NCBI GenBank assembly: GCA_009991965.1
Contig: JAACWQ010000008.1
Span: forward strand, 1-38,876
Length of the DNA stretch: 38,876 nucleotides
Reading direction: 5' to 3'
DNA from: Minisyncoccota bacterium
Lineage (GTDB): Bacteria > Patescibacteriota > Microgenomatia > UBA1400 > PJMF01
Shown: piece after piece, positions 30,923 through 38,768 of the stretch
Position numbering within the stretch: the stretch's first letter is position 1
Layout: each line of letters begins with the position of its first letter
Program-made: the position numbers and the translations under genes
The notes under the pieces: generated by a model
Told to the model about the DNA's origin: nothing
Databases searched by the model: none
Seen by the model: only the letters and a program-made list of their open reading frames with translations

Positions 30923-31945
30923 TTATTCTGGTAGCAAAACCTGGTCATTTTCGCTCAGTCCAGAGAGAATCTCTACCAAGTAGTCGGTTTGTTTGTCAGT
31001 CGTAATTTCTCGTTCTTCTGTCTGGTTGTTCGTCGTCAGTACATCAACGTACGTTTTATCATTTCGAATTCGGGTGGCATTGATTGGCAAGGTGAGCGCA
31101 TTTTCACTTTTAGCAAGCTCAATCGTCGCGTCTCCATTCATGCCAAGGCGAAAGCGCACAGCATCACTTACGGCCTGCAGGGGAAATCTGACGCTATACA
31201 CGGTGCCGTCAGCAGTTTCGCTACTAGCAAAAGAAACAAACTCCACACTGGTAGTAAAGGTTTCGCCTTCAAAGGCATCGAGCCTAATTTTTGCTACCAA
31301 GCCTTCAGAAATTTTTGCTACATCTGCCTCATCTACCCGACCGACAAAGACCAGAGTAGTTGGATCAACCAGCTCAAAATAGTCGCTTCCGAGTAATTGC
31401 GTGCCAGTACTGGTAATAGGAGAATGAGTCAAAATTCCGGCAAATGGCGCGGTCAAATTGGTATTTTGCAGTGTAATATCCTGCACCTCAACATCGATTA
31501 CCTTATTTTCCAGATCCCACTGGGCTTTGTCTTTTGCTAGCTGTTCGGCATCATCGAGCCAGCGATACTTGGTGTCGTCAATCCGTGATTCCCAGTCCCA
31601 GCGCTCTTGCATATATAAATTGAGATCTTTTTGTAGCGTTTTTTGGAGGGCGGCTTTATCGATGCTCGCAATTGTTTGCCATTTTTTAATAGTATCTCCC
31701 TCTTGAGCGCTCAAATAAGTTACTTTGCCACCAGCGATAAACCTGAGGCGTGCTTTTTGCAGCGCATCAACCGTGCCAGAGATTTCGAGTGTTTCGGCTA
31801 TTTCTTGACGGACGGGGGAGACAAAGGTTTTTTTGACTTCTGCCTTGTTCGCGCGAGTGAATAAGAAGCCAATAAGTGCAAGTACAAGAATGGCAAGACC
31901 AATCAGCAGTTTTTTCTGCGATCTAATTTTTCTCAGAAGTTTCAC
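30923..31945 (-). CDS. MacA/HlyD-type periplasmic adaptor
   Basis: 340 residues from GTG 31945. The frame also has a GTG at 31951, but TATGAT (31957-31952) ends exactly 6 bases before GTG 31945. One N-terminal membrane helix (about 10-30), then the split biotinyl-lipoyl-like domain (ETLEISGTVDALQKARLRF... TAPFAGILTHSP), a short helical hairpin (about 90-150), and beta-barrel domains. It is the adaptor of a MacAB-like exporter and heads that operon. In a monoderm cell it would act on the outer face of the single membrane. Confidence 0.88.
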   Translation of the reverse strand: MKLLRKIRSQKKLLIGLAILVLALIGFLFTRANKAEVKKTFVSPVRQEIAETLEISGTVDALQKARLRFIAGGKVTYLSAQEGDTIKKWQTIASIDKAALQKTLQKDLNLYMQERWDWESRIDDTKYRWLDDAEQLAKDKAQWDLENKVIDVEVQDITLQNTNLTAPFAGILTHSPITSTGTQLLGSDYFELVDPTTLVFVGRVDEADVAKISEGLVAKIRLDAFEGETFTTSVEFVSFASSETADGTVYSVRFPLQAVSDAVRFRLGMNGDATIELAKSENALTLPINATRIRNDKTYVDVLTTNNQTEEREITTDKQTDYLVEILSGLSENDQVLLPE

Positions 31946-31951
31946 TTGCAC

Positions 31952-31957
31952 ATCATA
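31952..31957 (-). promoter_or_regulatory. -10 element of the MacAB-like operon
   Basis: Extended -10 TGG-TATGAT on the minus strand ends exactly 6 bases before GTG 31945. Confidence 0.55.
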
Positions 31958-31980
31958 CCATCAGCAGTACTCAAGCGGTA

Positions 31981-31986
31981 TATAAT
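31981..31986 (+). promoter_or_regulatory. -10 element of the tRNA gene
   Basis: TATAAT ends 12 bases before the mature tRNA 5' end, so a short 5' leader would be removed by RNase P. Confidence 0.55.
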
Positions 31987-31998
31987 GCTGAGTATCGT

Positions 31999-32072
31999 GA
32001 GCCGGTAGCTCAGTTGGTTAGAGCGGTAAGCTTATACCTTACTGGTCGGGGGTTCGAGTCCCTCCCGGCTCA
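31999..32072 (+). tRNA. tRNA-Ile with UAU anticodon
   Basis: 74 bases fold into a full cloverleaf. The acceptor stem GAGCCGG pairs with CCGGCTC and the discriminator base is A. D stem GCTC/GAGC; anticodon stem GTAAG/CTTAC with loop CTTATAC, anticodon TAT at 32033-32035; five-base variable loop; T stem GGGGG/CCCTC with loop TTCGAGT. CCA is not encoded. UAU pairs with AUA, so it is an isoleucine tRNA. Most bacteria read AUA with a CAU-anticodon tRNA modified to lysidine by TilS, which makes this species unusual. Confidence 0.92.
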
Positions 32073-32186
32073 CAAATATATAATCAGCACAGGCTTTGTT
32101 TTTAGTATGCCAGAAACAAATAAGGTTAGACTTGGTATAGAAAACTTTTTAGAGAATCTCTGTGGGCTCGCCAAAAATTTCCCTTG
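32073..32186 (+). other. Intergenic stretch after the tRNA with a 27-codon ORF
   Basis: A TATAAT at 32079-32084 is followed by a frame from ATG 32107 to TAA 32190 (27 residues, MPETNKVRLGIENFLENL...). The sequence loosely resembles the N-terminus of NamZ/DUF1343-type proteins (VKLGIDxLLE...). It may be a small gene, a truncated remnant, or chance. Its stop overlaps the end of the minus-strand gene at 32187. Confidence 0.3.
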
Positions 32187-32696
32187 TTAAGCTGTTGGAA
32201 TTTTTGTTTTGTAGCTGACGACCCGAGACCAGCCGTCTGATTTTCTCACGAGTTCTGTTCTAACTTCGCAAGTAGTTCTATCCAAATTTCCTGAATCAAA
32301 TATGGCCTTAAATTTACCATATTTTGTACTATTTTCGTGATGTCCGTCTGTAGTGTAATCTTTATATAAATTGTAAATCTCCTTGAGCCCAGAAACATGC
32401 TGGGTTTGGTGAACAACTGTAACTTTTGAACCTTCATCATTGCTTGCTCTGCGAATTTCTAGTGTGCAAGCCAGATCTCCAGACGATTTTACTGCTCTGA
32501 TATCGAGCTCTTTCTCGTCGGCTTTTCTTTTTGTAATTTCAAGGTTGTAATATATTTTTCTTGTTTTATCCCGGTGGTCTGTAAATTCAAGCTCAACGTT
32601 ATTAAACTTTGTTCTTTGGTATTTTGGATCAATTGGAGCAGGTCTATTCCAAACGTATCCGGCTACAGCTAGTGCACACATCGAGTGAGGTTGCAT
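32187..32696 (-). CDS. Protein of unknown function
   Basis: 169 residues. The promoter TATAAT (32708-32703) ends exactly 6 bases before ATG 32696. No clear signal peptide or membrane helix; the first 16 residues are mildly hydrophobic. The body looks beta-rich with many charged residues (VELEFTDHRDKTRKIYYNLEITKRK) and two of its three cysteines lie in strand-like segments (LACTLEI, TTCEVR). No family recognised. It follows the large LPQTG-like surface protein gene but has its own promoter. Confidence 0.7.
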   Translation of the reverse strand: MQPHSMCALAVAGYVWNRPAPIDPKYQRTKFNNVELEFTDHRDKTRKIYYNLEITKRKADEKELDIRAVKSSGDLACTLEIRRASNDEGSKVTVVHQTQHVSGLKEIYNLYKDYTTDGHHENSTKYGKFKAIFDSGNLDRTTCEVRTELVRKSDGWSRVVSYKTKIPTA

Positions 32697-32702
32697 GGGC
32701 GT

Positions 32703-32708
32703 ATTATA
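32703..32708 (-). promoter_or_regulatory. -10 element of the 32187-32696 gene
   Basis: Consensus TATAAT on the minus strand ends exactly 6 bases before ATG 32696; the clearest leaderless promoter in the window. Confidence 0.6.
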
Positions 32709-32734
32709 CCGCGTTGTTTAGTTTAGAGCTGGAT

Positions 32735-35032
32735 CTAGAGGAGGAGTAAGAGAGCAGCGCCGACACCAAGGGTGATTAAGCCAGCCTTGAGCCAGTTCAA
32801 CCAGTCTTCTGGGCCAGTCTGTGGCAATTCTGCAGGTAGAGCTGGTTGGCCACCTTTGGTACCTGTTGGAGGTGTGTAGGCGACAGTTTCGGTTGGTGTA
32901 GTGCAACTCGTAGAGTAGACATAGTCTGGGAGTCGACATACCTTGCCATAGCTCTGGCCAATGAGGGCGGTATCGTAGCAGATGTGTGCAGAGTTAGAGC
33001 AGTCTGCAGTGGTTGCACAAGTGACGTTGCAGCCAACAGTCGGTGCTGGAGGAGGAGTATTTGGTGCCTGACAGTTACTGTATTGCTCGTTGCCATTACC
33101 CAATCTGCAAACACTGCCAGCCGCACCGCCAACTGGATGACAGACATAGGCTGTGTTGTAAGATTTGCATTGATCTGTGGTTGTACAGGTGACGCCGCAG
33201 GAATATACATTTTCTTTTGGTTTGCACTCGCTCGAAGCAAGGTTGGTGCTTAGTCGACACTTATTACCTTGTGCAGCAGAGCAAGTGTAGTCGTTGTTGA
33301 CGGCTTTGCAGTCTGCTTCTGCCGTGTCGCCTGTGCAATCACTGTTGCAAACATAGGCAACTTTTGCTTCGCAAGTTGTTGATGTTGGATTTGTAGTCAA
33401 ACGACAGGTATTAGAAACAGTGTCACATGAGTAAAGGGCATTGCCACCTTTTGTTGTGTCTTGGCATTGTGTTGTAGTAGTACATGGCTTGTTGCAGCTG
33501 TAGTCTGCTGCCGCGGCTTCAACCTTAAGAGTAACAGAGCACTCACTTGGATTCGCTCCCTCAGTTTTTATCGTAGCTTTGTTTATAACGTTTGCGCCAG
33601 CCACAGTAGTAGCTGCTACCTTAACTTTAAACTCTGCAACTTTTGGAGCTTCTCCAACAGTTGGGTAAGTAACAGTAACCAAACCATTACTATGTGTAAT
33701 GACACTATCACCGACAGGTCCGACATACGTGAGTTCTGCAGGCAGCTGGTCGGTAATGGTCACATTTGCTGCAGGAGTGGTGCCGCCCTTGGCGGTAATT
33801 CTGTAAACAAACTCTTGACCTTTTTTGAGTGGCGTCGCACTAGTTAGCTCGGTAGAAGTAGTTATGGTGCTAAAGTCGGTGAAGGCTTTTTTGGAAGTAC
33901 AAGTTGCTGTGCCAGGAACAACAACAGCTTGGCAGTCGTTGGCTGTTGGCAGCGTACTCAAGCGACACTTGCCACCCGCATTATCTCGTTTTGCTAAAGC
34001 ACCACCCTTGATGAAGAATTGTTTGGTCGCACCATCTGGTTGTACGTACGCAGAGAAGCTCGTGAACTCGCCACTGCCAAAGCCATTGGCGGCTACATTT
34101 GGTCCATCCCAAAGTGTCCAATTTATATTGTCGGTAGAAGTTCGAACCCAAAGTTCGCCACCTTTGACGGCGTATTGTTTGATTGTTTTTGCAGTGTCAT
34201 TCATCACGTAGGCAGAGAAACTAGTTAGCGCACCTTTACCCACCGTAGCTGGCACTGCTACATTTGGTCCATCCCAAAGTGTCCAATTTATATTGTCGGT
34301 AGAAGTTCGAACCCAAAGTTCGCCACCTTTGACGGCGTATTGTTTGATTGCACCATCTTTTTGCACATAACCAGCAAAACTAGTAAGTGTGCCAGTTCCT
34401 GTTTCAGCGGTGACCGCAGTATTTGGACCAACCCAACTTGTCCAGCCGACAGCTTCTTTTGTAGCGGTGTCGATGGTAGCAGTGCGGACGAATAATTCTC
34501 CACCGCGCACCAAGTATTGTTTGACTGTGTTGTCGGGCAAAATGAGAGCATCAAAGCTAGTGGCAAGACCGGCGCCAACATTAGCGGGAATAGCCACTGA
34601 GCTATCAAACCAGTTTGGAGTCCATTGATCTACACCGTTGCCAGCATCTGGACGATAACAAATAAAGTTTGAATTTACGCCCGTGCATTGATTGGTATCG
34701 GTGCAATCAGCATCGCAAGTATAGGTATTGGATATTGATTGTCCTGGCGTAAATGCAACGTTAAAAGTTATTTGACAAGCATTTATGGGTTCTGCTGCAC
34801 TTGGGCGAGAAACTGGTGCAGTTGGAGCAACCGGTGCATCTACTTGACTTTGGCGTTGGGCGATCAAGACACCAGAGATAGCGATGATGAAGAAGAGAGA
34901 GAGGCCAACTACCGTCAGGATAGAGCGCATGCCAAATGACTTCTTTTGTTTCATTGGTGGGGTAGTTGTACCAAGTGCAGTCATACCGTGCTTGTTGTAG
35001 GTCGCTGGTTGTTGTGATTGTGGGTTAAGCAT
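32735..35032 (-). CDS. Large repeat-containing surface protein with DUF11 domain and LPQTG end
   Basis: 765 residues. Cytoplasmic N-terminus (1-33), one membrane helix (about 34-57), a short Cys domain, then four repeats of about 55 residues with the core KQYAVKGGELWVRTSTDN (about 160-350), probably a beta-propeller-like or lectin-like sheet structure. A DUF11/isopeptide-type beta domain follows (about 395-505, KKGQEFVYRITAKGGTTPAANVTITDQLP). A long series of Cys-rich units (about 510-705) comes next, each with CxxxC and C-R-L spacing. The end is LPQTG (736-740) and a hydrophobic helix. The sorting motif lacks the usual Lys/Arg tail. Likely a stalk or adhesin anchored at both ends or processed. 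Confidence 0.8.
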   Translation of the reverse strand: MLNPQSQQPATYNKHGMTALGTTTPPMKQKKSFGMRSILTVVGLSLFFIIAISGVLIAQRQSQVDAPVAPTAPVSRPSAAEPINACQITFNVAFTPGQSISNTYTCDADCTDTNQCTGVNSNFICYRPDAGNGVDQWTPNWFDSSVAIPANVGAGLATSFDALILPDNTVKQYLVRGGELFVRTATIDTATKEAVGWTSWVGPNTAVTAETGTGTLTSFAGYVQKDGAIKQYAVKGGELWVRTSTDNINWTLWDGPNVAVPATVGKGALTSFSAYVMNDTAKTIKQYAVKGGELWVRTSTDNINWTLWDGPNVAANGFGSGEFTSFSAYVQPDGATKQFFIKGGALAKRDNAGGKCRLSTLPTANDCQAVVVPGTATCTSKKAFTDFSTITTSTELTSATPLKKGQEFVYRITAKGGTTPAANVTITDQLPAELTYVGPVGDSVITHSNGLVTVTYPTVGEAPKVAEFKVKVAATTVAGANVINKATIKTEGANPSECSVTLKVEAAAADYSCNKPCTTTTQCQDTTKGGNALYSCDTVSNTCRLTTNPTSTTCEAKVAYVCNSDCTGDTAEADCKAVNNDYTCSAAQGNKCRLSTNLASSECKPKENVYSCGVTCTTTDQCKSYNTAYVCHPVGGAAGSVCRLGNGNEQYSNCQAPNTPPPAPTVGCNVTCATTADCSNSAHICYDTALIGQSYGKVCRLPDYVYSTSCTTPTETVAYTPPTGTKGGQPALPAELPQTGPEDWLNWLKAGLITLGVGAALLLLL
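34092..34185. repeat. 94-bp perfect direct repeat, copy 1
   Basis: Identical, base for base, to 34257-34350, 165 bases away (55 codons). It encodes the core of the third sheet repeat of the surface protein. Its neighbours in the gene are diverged, so this pair is a recent duplication or was kept alike by gene conversion. Confidence 0.9.
34257..34350. repeat. 94-bp perfect direct repeat, copy 2
   Basis: Second copy of the repeat at 34092-34185, coding for the second sheet unit. Recombination between the two would remove exactly one 55-residue unit in frame. Confidence 0.9.
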
Positions 35033-35036
35033 GATC

Positions 35037-36014
35037 TTAATTTACGTCGCAGCGAGCTTTGTACTGTCCTGTGTAGGTTACGTTGTAATCATACCCTGTT
35101 GATGTGCTTGTAGTCAGAAGCCGCTCTGTTTTCCCTGGCTCTGTGATGAAAAAAGAGTAGGTTGTAGATGCTGGAGGTGTGCCTGATGTTGACTGGCAAA
35201 TAAACTTGATAGTATCTCCATACTTTGCTGTGGACACAGGAGTACCACCGACCGTCATGATAAGTGTCCCACAGGCAAGAGTTGGACTTCCTGGACCGCC
35301 GCCGCCCGGAGGAGTTGTTCCACCACCGGGTGGTGTTGAACAACCGTCAGTGTATAGATTGTGTCCACAATAGGAATCGAAATTACCAGAAATGTCATAG
35401 TAGTCTACCTGACCACAGTTCGAAGCTGGAGCAGGGCAACCAGTGCCAGCTTGAACAATCACGCTACTAGATCTGCACTCTTGACCATTGTTGTAATCCA
35501 TACCGTTGGGACAATCATATGTGCGACACTCGACAGCTCCCGAACATGAGCCAGGAACTGTTGGACCACCAGTGCCACCGCCAGCTGCGCATGATCCAGA
35601 TCCTCCAGTTTGTCCAGCAGGACAACAAAAAACTAGCGTACCTGATACTGGGTGGGTACATTGAGTTGACCCAGGTATTGAGGCAGCGATACACCACGAA
35701 CTAGCATCACAAGCAGAATAAGCTGGCGCACTCGCCTGTTGGCGTACATCCTGATTCATCTGTGTGAGATAAAATCCTGCCGCAGCCCCGACTACTGTTA
35801 AGATCAAAACTAAGAGACCAATGACGCCTTTCATGGGCATGCCCTTTTTTGGTGGAGGTGTTTGATTCATCGCAGCCGGTGTGGGTGGTTCAAATGGCGG
35901 TAAGCTAGAAGCGTCGGGAGGTGTTGGTGGTGGCGTAACAGGTGTAACCACTGGCATCGGTGTGCTTGGTGGCATAGGCGCACCTGCGGATGGCTGTGAT
36001 ACTGCGTTAATCAT
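35037..36014 (-). CDS. Single-pass surface protein, Pro-rich inside, Cys-rich outside
   Basis: 325 residues from ATG 36014; the frame's first ATG at 36044 lacks support. The cytoplasmic part is Pro-rich (about 15-55, with many PPxxP), then one membrane helix (about 62-82), then FYLTQMNQDVRQQAS, a juxtamembrane pattern I associate with Microgenomates surface proteins. The outer part has Cys-rich segments with Gly-Thr linkers (TPPGGGTTPPGGGGPGS) and a C-terminal Ig-like domain (about 255-325). The next gene starts four bases after its stop. No enzymatic motif. Confidence 0.75.
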   Translation of the reverse strand: MINAVSQPSAGAPMPPSTPMPVVTPVTPPPTPPDASSLPPFEPPTPAAMNQTPPPKKGMPMKGVIGLLVLILTVVGAAAGFYLTQMNQDVRQQASAPAYSACDASSWCIAASIPGSTQCTHPVSGTLVFCCPAGQTGGSGSCAAGGGTGGPTVPGSCSGAVECRTYDCPNGMDYNNGQECRSSSVIVQAGTGCPAPASNCGQVDYYDISGNFDSYCGHNLYTDGCSTPPGGGTTPPGGGGPGSPTLACGTLIMTVGGTPVSTAKYGDTIKFICQSTSGTPPASTTYSFFITEPGKTERLLTTSTSTGYDYNVTYTGQYKARCDVN

Positions 36015-36090
36015 GTATATATTTTCGTAACAACAAACTGCCACCTAAAAATGTGGTACCACTCAGAATACAGAGTAAATGGAAGTAGCG

Positions 36091-37335
36091 TCAAGAGGGA
36101 ATTATGAGTGGTTTTAGCCCTGGGAGTACTTCTCCACCAAGGAACTTGAGGGCAGCACCCCCAGCAGCAGAAATATAGGAAAATTTGTGTTCGGCATGAA
36201 AATGGTGCGCAGCGGCAATTGTGTCACCACCACCGAGGACAGTTGTTGCGCGGGATGTGGTTATTGCGCGAGCAATCGCCTGTGTGCCAGCGGAGAATAA
36301 TGGGTTTTCCCAAACACCCATGGGACCATTCCAAAAGATTGTGCCAGCACCAGCCAGGAGTTCGCTATAGAGATGTTTTGTTTTCGGCCCAATATCAAGA
36401 TACTGCAACTTCGTTTTCTCTGGTTTGTCTGCCATATCGTGCGAAAGATCTATCGTTTTGAGCTCGTCAGCATCGGTCGTATCAAGATTGGGAGCGGCGA
36501 CAACATCGATTGGGTACAGCAATTTTGGCAAGGGAATGTAGTTATCCTTCAATACTTTTTCAGTTTTATGTTCGTCAATTAATCGTCTAGCCACAGCAAC
36601 ATAATCGCCTGCATCTTTTTTACTCGCTTCTTCGACAAAAGAGCGATAGATCTCAAAGCCTTCGGCCGAGAGGAAATTATTTGCTATCGCGCCGCCAATC
36701 AGCACCAGGTCAGCTATATTTGCTAGGTTAGTGAGTGCCCCGACTTTATCAGAAATCTTTGCCCCACCGAGAACAACGACAAATGGCCGTTTTGGTTCAG
36801 TAGTCAAGCTGGCAAGCATATTTGACTCTTCGGTCAAGGCTACGCCCGCGAAACTTGGCAAATACTTGGTAACGCCGACCATAGAGGCATGATTTCTATG
36901 TGAATTGGAGAAGGCTTCATTGACATACACGTCGGCTAGTCCCGCCAGTTTTTTGGCAAAGCCTGCGTCATTAGTAGTCTCGCCTTCGTAAAAGCGAAGA
37001 TTTTCGAGCAGTACTATAGTGTCGAGCTTCGGTTCGTCGTAATTTGTAGAAAAAGTTACCGGTAGGTTGAGTTTTTTCTTCAGGTACTGTGCAATTGGCT
37101 CCAGGCTTAGCTCTGGCACAATAGCACCCTTGGGTCTGCCTAAGTGTGAGATAAGGATGATTTTCGCCCCTGCTTCTTGCAGTAACTTGATGGTTGGCAG
37201 TGCCGCTCGCAACCTTCGATCGTCACGAACTTGTACAACGCCCCCAGATTTCTCGAGCGGTACATTAAAGTCCACGCGCACAAGAACACGTTTGCCCGCC
37301 ACATCTTTTTTCGTCACCGTTCGTAGTCGCTGCAT
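36091..37335 (-). CDS. pgk: Phosphoglycerate kinase
   Basis: 414 residues from ATG 37335, supported by TACGAT ending 6 bases upstream; the frame extends to 37368 without other support. Pgk makes ATP and 3-phosphoglycerate from 1,3-bisphosphoglycerate. Seen: VLVRVDFNVPL, SHLGRPKG, LLENLRFYEGE, VNEAFSNSHRNHAS, VVLGGAKISDKVG, FWNGPMGVWE, VLGGGDTIAA and ISAAGGAALKFLGG, all in order. Family length is about 390-420. DAAFSxxHR is NEAFSNSHR here. Confidence 0.96.
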   Translation of the reverse strand: MQRLRTVTKKDVAGKRVLVRVDFNVPLEKSGGVVQVRDDRRLRAALPTIKLLQEAGAKIILISHLGRPKGAIVPELSLEPIAQYLKKKLNLPVTFSTNYDEPKLDTIVLLENLRFYEGETTNDAGFAKKLAGLADVYVNEAFSNSHRNHASMVGVTKYLPSFAGVALTEESNMLASLTTEPKRPFVVVLGGAKISDKVGALTNLANIADLVLIGGAIANNFLSAEGFEIYRSFVEEASKKDAGDYVAVARRLIDEHKTEKVLKDNYIPLPKLLYPIDVVAAPNLDTTDADELKTIDLSHDMADKPEKTKLQYLDIGPKTKHLYSELLAGAGTIFWNGPMGVWENPLFSAGTQAIARAITTSRATTVLGGGDTIAAAHHFHAEHKFSYISAAGGAALKFLGGEVLPGLKPLIIPS

Positions 37336-37341
37336 AGCGGC

Positions 37342-37370
37342 ATCGTAATCTCTTTTTTGGCGCAACACAA
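37342..37370 (-). promoter_or_regulatory. Promoter of pgk, leaderless
   Basis: Minus strand: TTGTGT (37370-37365), 17-base spacer, TACGAT (37347-37342), then exactly 6 bases to ATG 37335. Both elements at standard spacing make this the best-supported leaderless promoter. Confidence 0.6.
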
Positions 37371-37398
37371 GTCATCCCGCTGTCTCGAGTTTCTGTGG

Positions 37399-37404
37399 TA
37401 TACT
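37399..37404 (+). promoter_or_regulatory. Extended -10 of the S1-domain gene
   Basis: TGG-TATACT with a leader of about 30 bases containing AAAGGAGA (about 37419-37426), a strong Shine-Dalgarno, before ATG 37441. Thus both modes of initiation coexist in this genome. Confidence 0.55.
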
Positions 37405-37440
37405 GCGCGCACTCTTTTGAAAGGAGACCCAAACCCGCTA

Positions 37441-38561
37441 TGACTGCGAAATCAACAAAAACTACGGCGAAAAGCGCCGGTCCAAGTACTATGGATGAGC
37501 TACTTGCTCAGACGAAACACACTATCAAAGTTCCTCGAAAAGGTGAACTTGTTACTGGAATAATTACTGGCAAACAACGTCGTGCCCTCATGATCGACAT
37601 CGGAGCCAAGACAGAAGGCATCGTTTCAGAAAAAGAATTTGAATCTGCCAGTGAGTATATTGCTGACCTCAAAGTCGGCGATTCAATCGAAGCGATTGTT
37701 GTCGCACTCGAAAATATCCAAGGCCAAGTATTGCTTTCGCTCAAGAAAGCGGCTTCAGACGCGCGTTGGGACTTTTTCACCGAAGCACTCGAAAAAGGGA
37801 CAGAGCTCGAAGCTCAGGCAATCGACGTCAATAAAGGTGGCCTTATAGTAGTAGTCCAAGGTATTCGAGGGTTTATTCCTTCGAGTCAATTTGGCAAGCA
37901 CCTCATGGGGAACTTCGCTTCACTGCGTGGCACAACCGTCAAGGTCAAGGCAATCGAAGTCGACCGAGACAAAAATCGCCTTATTTTTTCTGAACGTCAC
38001 GTTTCAGAATCTGGCGAAATAGAGCAAAAAGAAGAGGCACTCGCTTCGGTCAAAACCGGCGTGATTTACGACGGTGTTGTCTCAGGTGTTATGCACTTCG
38101 GCTTGTTTGTAACTGTCCAGGTACCACTGGAAAAGGACAAAAAAGGTCAAGTAGAAGGTTTGGTGCACATTTCTGAGATTTCTTGGGAAAAAGTGGCGCA
38201 TCCAAAGGATTATCACAAAGTTGGCGACGCACTCAAGGTACGTGTGCTTGGTGTTGACGAAAAAACCAACAAACTCAACTTGTCTATTAAACAACTGAGT
38301 GATGACCCATGGCTTGATATAGATACTCGCTATGAGGTCGGTATGAGTGTCGAAGGCACGGTCTCACGCACCGAACCATTTGGTGTTTTTGTTAATGTTG
38401 AGCCAGGTGTTGACGGTTTGATTCATTCAAGTAAGCTTGATGGTGCGACGCAATTGAACAGAGGTGATAAGATTACGGTAAATGTGGAGAGTGTCGATCC
38501 GCAACAACGTCGTATGAGCCTGAGTTTGGTTCTGACAGAGTTGCCGGTGGGATACAAATAA
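37441..38561 (+). CDS. S1 RNA-binding-domain protein (ribosomal protein S1-like)
   Basis: 373 residues from ATG 37441, chosen for the AAAGGAGA site; the frame from 37395 lies across the promoter. Four S1 domains: about 31-100 (KGELVTGIITGKQRRALMIDIGAKTEGIVSEKE), 115-180, 200-285 (GVIYDGVVSGVMHFGLFVTVQVPL) and 300-370 (EGTVSRTEPFGVFVNVEPGVDGLIHSSKL). Family S1 proteins of this four-domain type bind mRNA and may help initiation on ribosomes; full S1 in enterobacteria has six domains. In a genome with many leaderless mRNAs its role in initiation is open. Confidence 0.9.
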
Positions 38562-38576
38562 ACAAAGGAAAATAGT

Positions 38577-38738
38577 ATGGCAAAACAACGAATGATTGTC
38601 ACCGACGACCAGGTTCTCATCGACATGGACTTACTCTTTAACGCAATCCGCGAAGCGGATGGCAAGTGGGAACAAGTTGAGTCAGAGATGCAGGCCTACC
38701 TGGCTGCGATTACCAATATGACCCGAACAGAAAAATAA
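38577..38738 (+). CDS. Small protein of unknown function
   Basis: 53 residues, with AAAGGA 7 bases before ATG 38577 and a stop at 38736-38738. The sequence is acidic and helical (DLLFNAIREADGKWEQVESEMQAYLAAI), with no membrane part. It follows the S1-like gene by 15 bases, so probably cotranscribed. I do not recognise the family; the ribosome site is its best support. Confidence 0.6.
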   Translation: MAKQRMIVTDDQVLIDMDLLFNAIREADGKWEQVESEMQAYLAAITNMTRTEK

Positions 38739-38768
38739 GTACTTTCTGCCTGGAGTGAGGAGTTTTTT

